64,000 bases of DNA from Lonicera japonica (Eukaryota > Streptophyta > Magnoliopsida > Dipsacales > Caprifoliaceae), in contig CM038469.1 of the NCBI GenBank assembly GCA_021464415.1, positions 31,936,087-32,000,086 of the forward strand. Direction: 5' to 3'. This document shows, piece by piece, positions 39,101 through 48,100 of the stretch. The notes beneath the pieces were generated by a model. The model had not been told where the DNA came from. It was given only the letters and a program-made list of their open reading frames with translations, and ran no database searches. Position numbers and translations under genes: made by a program. The number at the start of each line of letters is the position of its first letter. The first letter of the stretch is position 1.

Positions 39101-42100
39101 AAGTGACCTTTTCCCCAAGCATTAGTAAAAATTTCTGATAACCAATACTCTAAGTTAGTAACTTACACACGCACTGGCAAAATGCATCTACAACACCATA
39201 TCTTGAGCAATAATCAACAGTGAGGGTGAGATGGGGGCCCTTGCTGAGAGAATTAGGTGTGTAGTTGGTAGTTGGCCAATGTCCTATTTAGGACTTCCTT
39301 TGGGTGACAATCCAAGGAAAGTCAGTTTTTGGAATCCTGTGATAGAGAAGGTTACTAAAAGGCTCAAAGGGTGGTTCAAGGGATGTTTATCTAAAGGGGG
39401 GAAGTTGACCCTCATTCAATCAGTTCTTGATAGTATACCTACATACTTTCTTTCATTGGTCAAGATCCCCGTTTCAGTGGCTAAGACGATTGAAAAATTA
39501 ATGAGATGCTTTTTATGGGAAGGAATGGATAAAGGAAAAACAAATCATTTAGTTGATTGGGAAACGGTATCCAAATGCAAAGAGATGGGAGGGCTTGGCA
39601 TTGGCAATTTGATCAAGAGGAACGAAGCATTGCTTGGCAAATGGCTTTGGAGATTTCCAAATGAACATAGTGCTTTTTGGCACCGTATTATCATAAGCAA
39701 ATACGGAGTACTCGAGAATGGTTGGGATGCGAATAAAGCAAGCAGAGGTACTTTCAGAAACCCTTGGAAGGCGATTGCAAATGGGTTGGAGACCTTCTTG
39801 GCTAATGTGAATTATCGAGTTGGCAATGGGTCGAAAACAAAATTCTGGTTGGATAGATGGGTTGGTGATATAGTTTTAAAGGATCATTTCCCGGGTCTGT
39901 TCAGAGTAGTGCAGAATCCAAGGGCTATAGTTGCGGATAATCTCTCTTGGGATTCTACCCAATGTCATTCATGGAATGTGATATTGCAAAGGAATGCTAC
40001 AGAATCGGAGGAGGAGGAATATAGGGCTCTGTTGGGAAAGTTACATGGTATTGAAGTTGCTCGTGACGAAGAGGATAGTAGAGTTTGGGGAGGAGATAGA
40101 AATGGAATGTTCTCGGTGAAGTATTTTTTTAAAATTCTTACTAAATCTGATGTAGGTTATATCTTTGCTCCAGCAAATATGATTTGGAAATCAGGCATTC
40201 CTCCTAAAGTTCATGTTTTAGCCTGGTTAGCTGCATTAAGGAAAGTCAACACAGCGGATTTAATTCAATTCAGAAGGCCTTTTATGCATCTATCTATTTC
40301 ATGGTGTGTGTTGTGCAAGCGGGACAGAGAGAACATTGATCATTTGTTATTACACTGCTCTTTTGCTCAAGAAATCTGGAACAAGGTCCAAAAGGAATTC
40401 GACTTGATTGCAGTATTTCCGGGTTCTTGGTATGAAGTGCTTACTATCAAGTGGTTCTTCATAGGTGACAAAAAGAAAAGCAAAACATTATGGAGGTGTA
40501 GTTGCATGGCTGTGATGTGGTGTATTTGGAGAGAGAGAAATAAGAGAATTTTTGAAGAAACTGAAGAAGAATTAGAAAAGACTTGGGACAGAATCAAGAA
40601 TCTAGCTTCACTTTGGGCATTTTCTTCGAAGAATTTTGGAATCTGGACTATATCAGAGATTGCTAGGGATTGGGGCTTGGCTATGCAGTAACCTTATTTA
40701 GGCCTTAAAGGTTTACCTAGTGCCTAGGAGTATGATTGTTGTTGTTAGGGGCTACTGCTTGTTTTTTGGGCATGGGATCAGTTTTGATTTGTAGTAGGGT
40801 TTTTTGTCTGTTTTGTGATTGAGGATGGAGCTGTTCTTTTTTGTTTTTGTTTTTGTTTTCTGGTGTGCTTGGTGGTGGATTTCTCATCTGCTTCCGGCAC
40901 CGTTGCTTGTATCTGATTTTGCCAATCAATATAAGCTTTGTTTCTGATCAAAATAAAATAATCAACATAATAGGATTTGTCTTTATCACCATTTGCTGGT
41001 GAATCGCACTCAATAATGTAATTTGATAAAATCATTTGTCTTGATATTGCCAAAATTAAGCAGCATACTTGTTCATTGAACTGTTTGCCCATAAAGAGAG
41101 AATTCCAAAAACAGGAGATGGGGTTTATTAAGACATAAACAACTGCACAAGGATCAACCTCTTTTCTTTGAGTTTTAAGTGTGAGAATCAAATAGAACGG
41201 TAGTGTATTTAACCAAGTCAAATGCACTTTTGGAGGAAAGAGACATGTACAATGAAACATGCGTCATATTTTAGGAAAATAAAAGCAAAGGAGTTTTGAA
41301 ATTATCATCAACTCCAGTATTCTCATTGTATTTTTAAGAAGTCAAAAGAGTGAATTTGAAGTACTTCTTAACAACTAGAACTCGTGGCACACTCAAAGCA
41401 TGTGCAACCTTGAAGCTAGTAATTCTTGATAGTAATGCTTAGGGTGATCTGATAGAGTTTAGTCAAGTGGTCAAGACACATGTTCTTTATAGGAAACGTC
41501 GTGCTTCGATACTCATTTCAGGTATCATTATTTTTCACGATGAGGATGAAGACGACTTGGACTACGCTCCTCATTGGTCCCACGACTTCAACATCTACGC
41601 TTCTGACGTTCATTTCCCACCATCTGATGCTTTAACCCTTCATCACCAACCCACGCGCCATGGACAGATCCCGGAACCACATATTGGACGAAGACACCTC
41701 AGACATCGAATCCATCTAGAGCATCAAACTCTTTGTTGAAGAGTATGATATACATTGTTGGCCCACTACTTAATAGCTTAAGCTTTTGGGTGAGATGGTT
41801 ACTAACATGGTATCAGAGCTCAGGTTCTGCAAGGTCTCGGGTTCAAATCCTCCCGCTTGCATTTGTTTCCCCCTTTGTGTTTGTGCACAAAGTGCACCTT
41901 TGGTTTGGCCAGTTTGGCCTTTGGTTTCATTTGTCTATCCACGTGCGAGTGGCTCGCACGTGAGGGGGAGTGTTGAAGAGTATGATATACATTGTTGGCC
42001 CACTACTTAATAGCTTAAGCTTTTGGGTGAGATGGTTACTAACACTCTTCAACCAGATGAATTTTGTCATCAACTTGGATGATATCAGTTCGAATAATTT

Positions 42101-45100
42101 GGACCTGGATCTTGATTTAGGGTTAGCAGTCTCTATAGAAGCACATAATGATGATGATAATTCTGGTTTTATGGTTCCTGATTGTGGTGATGAGTTCTTT
42201 GTGTCGAGGAGGGACGGTGAATCGGGTTTCCACGAGTCTTACACGGTGTCCAGTGGACCGGCCTACTTCATGAGTGGTCTGAGGAGGTTGATTTCGAGTC
42301 AATTTAGAGGAGGCTGGGGATGAGGTTTTAGGGATTGGTTTGAATGCTGACGAACAACTTCATTTCAATTCCTTTTGGTTGGAAGATGATCACAGGGACG
42401 ATGATGCCAACGAAGAATTCGAGGGGGAGGAAGTGGATGATGATAGAGAAGATTTGAGTATGTTATTCGATTATGATGAATCGGTTTCTGCCCTAATTAC
42501 TTCCAGTTCCGGAGAAGAAGGTGGTGAGGAGGGGGCACTGCATTGGGAATTTGGAATGGGAAGTTCTGCTAAGTCTTCACAATTTAGAGGCAAACCCTAA
42601 TATTGAGTGTGGACATTATGAGTACAAGTATGCCAAGTATGAAATGATGTTTGGGCAGTTTGGAGAGAATGAAAATGCTTCGTTTGGTAGACAACCTGCT
42701 TCTAAAAATGTTTATGAGAATCTCCGATCAGTTGTTTTAACTCAAGAAGAATTTGAGAGCAATAATTTACCATCTGCGGTTTGTAAGGATGAGATTAATG
42801 TTGGAGAAAGGGTGAAGCAACCTCCCCATGCTCACCATTACCACGGGGATTGCATTGTCCCGTTGCTTGGGATTAGGAATACGTGTCCAGTTTGTCATTG
42901 TAAGTTACCCATAGATGATCCTGATTATAAGCGACGAAGGAGACCAAGAGGTTGTAGTGCTCAGTGAAGGTATTTTTTAATTCTCAGATATGATTTTGAA
43001 GTTGTTCTTTTGAGTTAGGCTGTGAGTATTGTAGATAATTGTGATTAGAAAGAAGTAACAATACTTTCCTTGACAAATTATAAATGATTTTGGTTGTAAT
43101 ATGTTGGGATTATTATATGAATGTTTTCTGTTGCTAGTAACCTATTGCGTACCACCAAAAAAGTACTCCCTCTGTCCCAAATTGCTGGTCCCTTTTGGGG
43201 AACCCAACTTATTAAGGACCCAACATCATCATTACACTTTTTGGCTTAATTTGCATGGACTTTCCCTTTTTACCCTTTACTTTATTCAAAACTTTTACTT
43301 TAAAAGTGAAAGTATAAAAGGGTAAAATAGGTATGTATTTACCTTTTATGGAAAGTGGACATTTATTTTGGGACATCCATAAAAGGAAAGAGGGACTAGC
43401 AATTTGGGATGGAGGGAGTATTATTTATTTTTCTAAATTAAAGAAGGGTAATTTGTAACATCAGGTGGACATCAGAACATAACTGCCAAGTCTCGCTTGC
43501 ACTTAATCAATAGAAGATCAATAAAAGTTATTCAAATATTATCTTAACCCTTCTATCATCTTCAATCTATATATACGCATCAAGATAGATTGAATTGCAA
43601 TCAATCTATGTGGCTTCATACTTGCAAGAAATGGCAAGAAGCGGGTCTTGAGAATGATTGGTTATACATGTGCATATGCCATGGACCAAATATCCATATT
43701 GGTAGTGTAATGGGGAGGTACTTGCTATATAAGTGGGTGCAATGAACCTAACTTAGAACTTGGGCTAGCCATTATGTGGTAGAAGCCGGGTGGTCACAGT
43801 ATATGTATATGTATTTGGTTTTGTACATATTCGTATGTAAAAGCACAAGTTAGATACATGTTGTGTATACATGAACAAGAAAGAACACTGAAGGGAAAGA
43901 GTAAAGATAGAAGTTAAAAGAGAACGAATTGGGGGTCTCATACAAATAGAGAGGCCAAGACATGCACTGTAGAGAAAAATCAATTGATGATGATAGGTAA
44001 GTCAAGATTAAACAGCAGAAAGTTTATATATATATATATAGGGAAAAAGAACTACTTTCACTCTTTATTGACTTTTTAACAAGCAAGATGCAAATAATAA
44101 ACTCCTTATGGATGTCAAAATTATTTTTCCCTAATCAATATAAATAGGAGCCAAAATGTTGCCATAATAAGGTCTTCTACGTTAAAGGCATCAAATTTAT
44201 GAATTTTGATTTCCTCCAATCTTTATAATTGCATGGAACTTGTCAACTAAAAAGGCACTCACCGTGACTGAAACGCCGCCGAGGCCTCTATGATTGCTAA
44301 CCACAACATTCCATCCACGTTTCGCCGTATTGAAGACAAGATGCTTCATGTACTGCATTATATTGCAGAAAGAACAAAAACAAAATCATCCTCATATACA
44401 AGAAACACTTCAACATGAGAAATCTCAGTAGAAATCAGATTAGCACTCCTTATAATTAGTGTAATTTGTCATTCCCCCTAGCTAGCATTCAGTCAGTCTG
44501 CACTCCTAGACCCTGAAAATAACTCTAATAAGTCCAGGATGGTATCTTAATAACCCTAGCTGATGCCAGTGCCACAGTTTAGCTCATAAAAATGATATCA
44601 GACCAATGTAGTCTGATTTATATTGGGAATCTGATATTATAAGTCATCTTTGGAGGGCAGTTATGAATTGCGTATGGCATGTGCAAAAATTTAAACTTAC
44701 GGCTTCGGGCATTTTATATAATAGATACATCTTTGGCCATAATTCTAGTACGGCATTTAAAATATTGAGCAGCTTGGGACCCTACGTAAGTACTAAAAGA
44801 TGTTTTTAGTTTCCCATCCTGCACATCCTCGGGGCTGGTCACCTATTTTGAGGCCATTATATATATTACATATATAAAAGATATCTTCAGCTGTTTAAAG
44901 ATTTACAGGCACTAGAATGCTTAGATTAATAGTCAACATATGATAGTCAACCCAGATTCTTGAAATAACAAATAACATTATCAAACTTGGAGGCAACCAA
45001 CACACTGTGCCATCTTTATAAATCACTCTAGCCATTTTTTGGATACCAATATTACTAGATCTTGTGGTATGGACTCTCCCTTCTAGTCCACATTGCAAGA

Positions 45101-48100
45101 TCTTTCTTTTGCAGATATAGATTTCCTCCTTTTCTATACTCTCAAGCCTGGGGGTGCATTTTTGTCCTTCAAACTTCTTTTATTTTTATGATAATACCTA
45201 GTGCTATTATTATAGCCTAGAGTTTCCTTCAGGAAAACAAAAAAGCAGTCCAAAGCCAGAAAAAAAATATAGAAAAATAGCTCTACCGATTTTGACAACT
45301 TACCGGAGAAGCAGAATCACTTGTTAAACCCGGGATCACTACAACAATTGGGGTTGTATCAGACCTAGATAACACATTATTCTTGTACGCAGAATCTCCC
45401 AAAACTGCATAGTAAATGAAATTATGAATAATATTAGAAACCATCTCTTGCAAAAGCTTAAGCAGTTAGGTAGTTAACCAACAATATATATCATGCATAT
45501 CACGTGGAGAGACAAAATCAATCAGAGTGCAATTTTACTAATGCAAGGGGGGAGAGGGGGGGGAATGCAAAAGGCAAGACTTGAACCCAAGACCTAGCGG
45601 TAACTAGAGCTTTGAGACCATTTTTAAAAACCATCTCTCCAAAAAGCTTAAGCTGTTAGGTCGTGGGAGCAAGAAAGCAATTACGGGTTGTCATGTCAAC
45701 AAATTAAAGGCGTCAAGAACCTACATATACCATGAATCTTTACTTTGCACTGCTTCAAAAAAGCATAGATTGAACATTTATAATCAATGTCTACTTTTTT
45801 TGGTAATTATTACTAGGGCAGGAGCAAACTGTACACAGCAAAGACTTACCGCTGAAGATTCAAGTGAGTAAGAGATTATTAGAACGGGGATAATATAACA
45901 ATATAAAAAAGGTCAAAAGAAAGTGTCACAAGCCCGAAGCAAATAGTTATTCGCATGGGTAACCCACATCCACAACTTAGCATGAGAGAGAGAGAGAGAG
46001 ATTTATAAGCAAATTAAATTCCCTTTGTTATCAGTTACCCTATTCATGATTCTCATGATGTGGTTATACATTTTTAGACCCAAACCGACCATTCATTCAG
46101 TTGATAATAAAGTCAACTCTGGAATAAAAAATGGAGGTTCTGGTTTATTTTCTCCTGTTCCATTCTGGAGCAGTTTCCAATTTTTCTCAGCGTATGGAAC
46201 TAGAGCATGAAATGTCACTATCAACCTCACATACTGTTGGATTTCATGTTGTTGAAAGTGTCAAACCTGCAACTTCAAACATGAATGGCATTTTAACCAG
46301 GGTACCTCTAGCCAGTAGTTAAGGGTATGAGACCCCCTCCCAATCCACTGTCGGCGTCTATACCATTTACAAATTAACGTGTAAGGGATGAGGAGAAAAA
46401 ACTTTTTAATGAAATGCTCTCAGATCGTTTACAATGGATCATATTTTCAATTCAAGGCACATTTGCTACAAATCACATGCCTATGGGTCAAATCAAGTAG
46501 GGAGCTCATTGCATAAAAATGCACAAAGTTGCAGAAGAAGTACCACTAGGACCAAAAAACCAATGAAAAATTCTAGTTCCTTTGTCACTTCAAAAGTTCT
46601 AGCACGTCAGAGTGCATCATTTGGTGTTAGTTTATGCCGGGAGACTTCGAACTGACAAAAATGTAAAAAGAGAAATAAAAAAATTAAGTGCCATGAAGGC
46701 TCATTTTTGGCTGCCCTTACTTTATAGTTGCTCATAAGAAAATTGAAGTTCGAGAACTCCTGAAGAAGCACAATTTGGAATTGTACAGCAACGTTTAAGG
46801 CTTAATAATGCATTGTGAGGTGGTGTATCTTTATAAGTCTTTGGAATTTAGTTCATGTGATCCCTCTTCTTTCTAGTCATACTTTGTGAGTGGTCAGTGA
46901 TAGGTCCAATACTCATTTGTCAGAGGAGGCAAATATTGGAGAAGCCTTTTTATGTCCATTTTTCTCCACTAATGTAGACTTTCTCTGAATAAATCTTAAA
47001 CCTATTGCTTCCATTGGCTTTTTTTATTCTTCCAGGACTTAATCTTCGAATTTATTGTTTTGAAATAAATCAACAATAGGGAGCTTTTATTTGAAAGTGG
47101 GCATAATTGCGATTTCTCAAAAAGAGAAGGCCCGATGAGACCACCAAATTGGCTTTCTCAATTTAGTTCATAGAATGCAAAAGGAGAGTTGTCTCATGGA
47201 GACATATTGTAAGGAGTGTATTTGCCTGTGTTGGTAAAGATTAAAATAACGGTAATTGTTTTTAATTACCATCAGAACTCATTAGCCAATCCAGAGCAAA
47301 AGTTCCACCATCCGATGCATGAAATAATTTTCTGAAAGAATATACACAAGTCAATTAGTTACATAGGAAACTTAAAGCTATTCTTCAATGTTTTTTAGAC
47401 TAATTAGGTTCCATACGCATCATTCTGATGTATACAAGAAGAAAACCCATTGTGTTAGAGAAAAAAGATGCATAGTGACTGACAACACTACTAATTTTTA
47501 TGAGAAGTTACAAAAAAAGATGAGTAATTTGGTGAGATGATCGCCATTTTTTCCTTATTTTCCCTGGAAGAATATTATCACCCACCACCCAAAGAATTCT
47601 ATTCCATGGAAAACCCAAAAAGTAACAGAACATTTCACCAAATCACTTATCTCCTTTTCCAACTTTCCATAAAAATTAGTAGCGCTTTCAGTGGCTTTCC
47701 AACTTTTTCATCATATGGACCCTAAGAGTAAGAAATGTATTCCAGCAACGCAACTTAGGACATTTATAGACCTTCCAATATTTTGTTTGTTGTTGTTGGT
47801 TGGAGGCAGATTAAAGAATTTAAAATTCACAAAGAACATAATGCCCCAAAAAAAACTCTCCAAACTTATAACACACACTCTATACACTCACACCAAAAGA
47901 AAAAAGAAACGCCAAATACCTTCTGTAGCTGAAAACAGGAGGTCTCCCAAAGAAGTTCAAAAATGTAGTTTGAACATGTGGACTTGCAAGCCACGGTGTT
48001 GCCAAGTACCTACACAATCAGAGAACCAACATATTCACAAGGAGATCCATTCAAGAAGTTCAACTTCCACCCAAGAAAAAAGGCACCTGAAATACAATGA

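Noticed and set aside
40778..41260. Minus-strand frame of 160 codons
   Set aside because: It spans the LINE 3' end and the target duplication, so it crosses an insertion border; the composition is low complexity.
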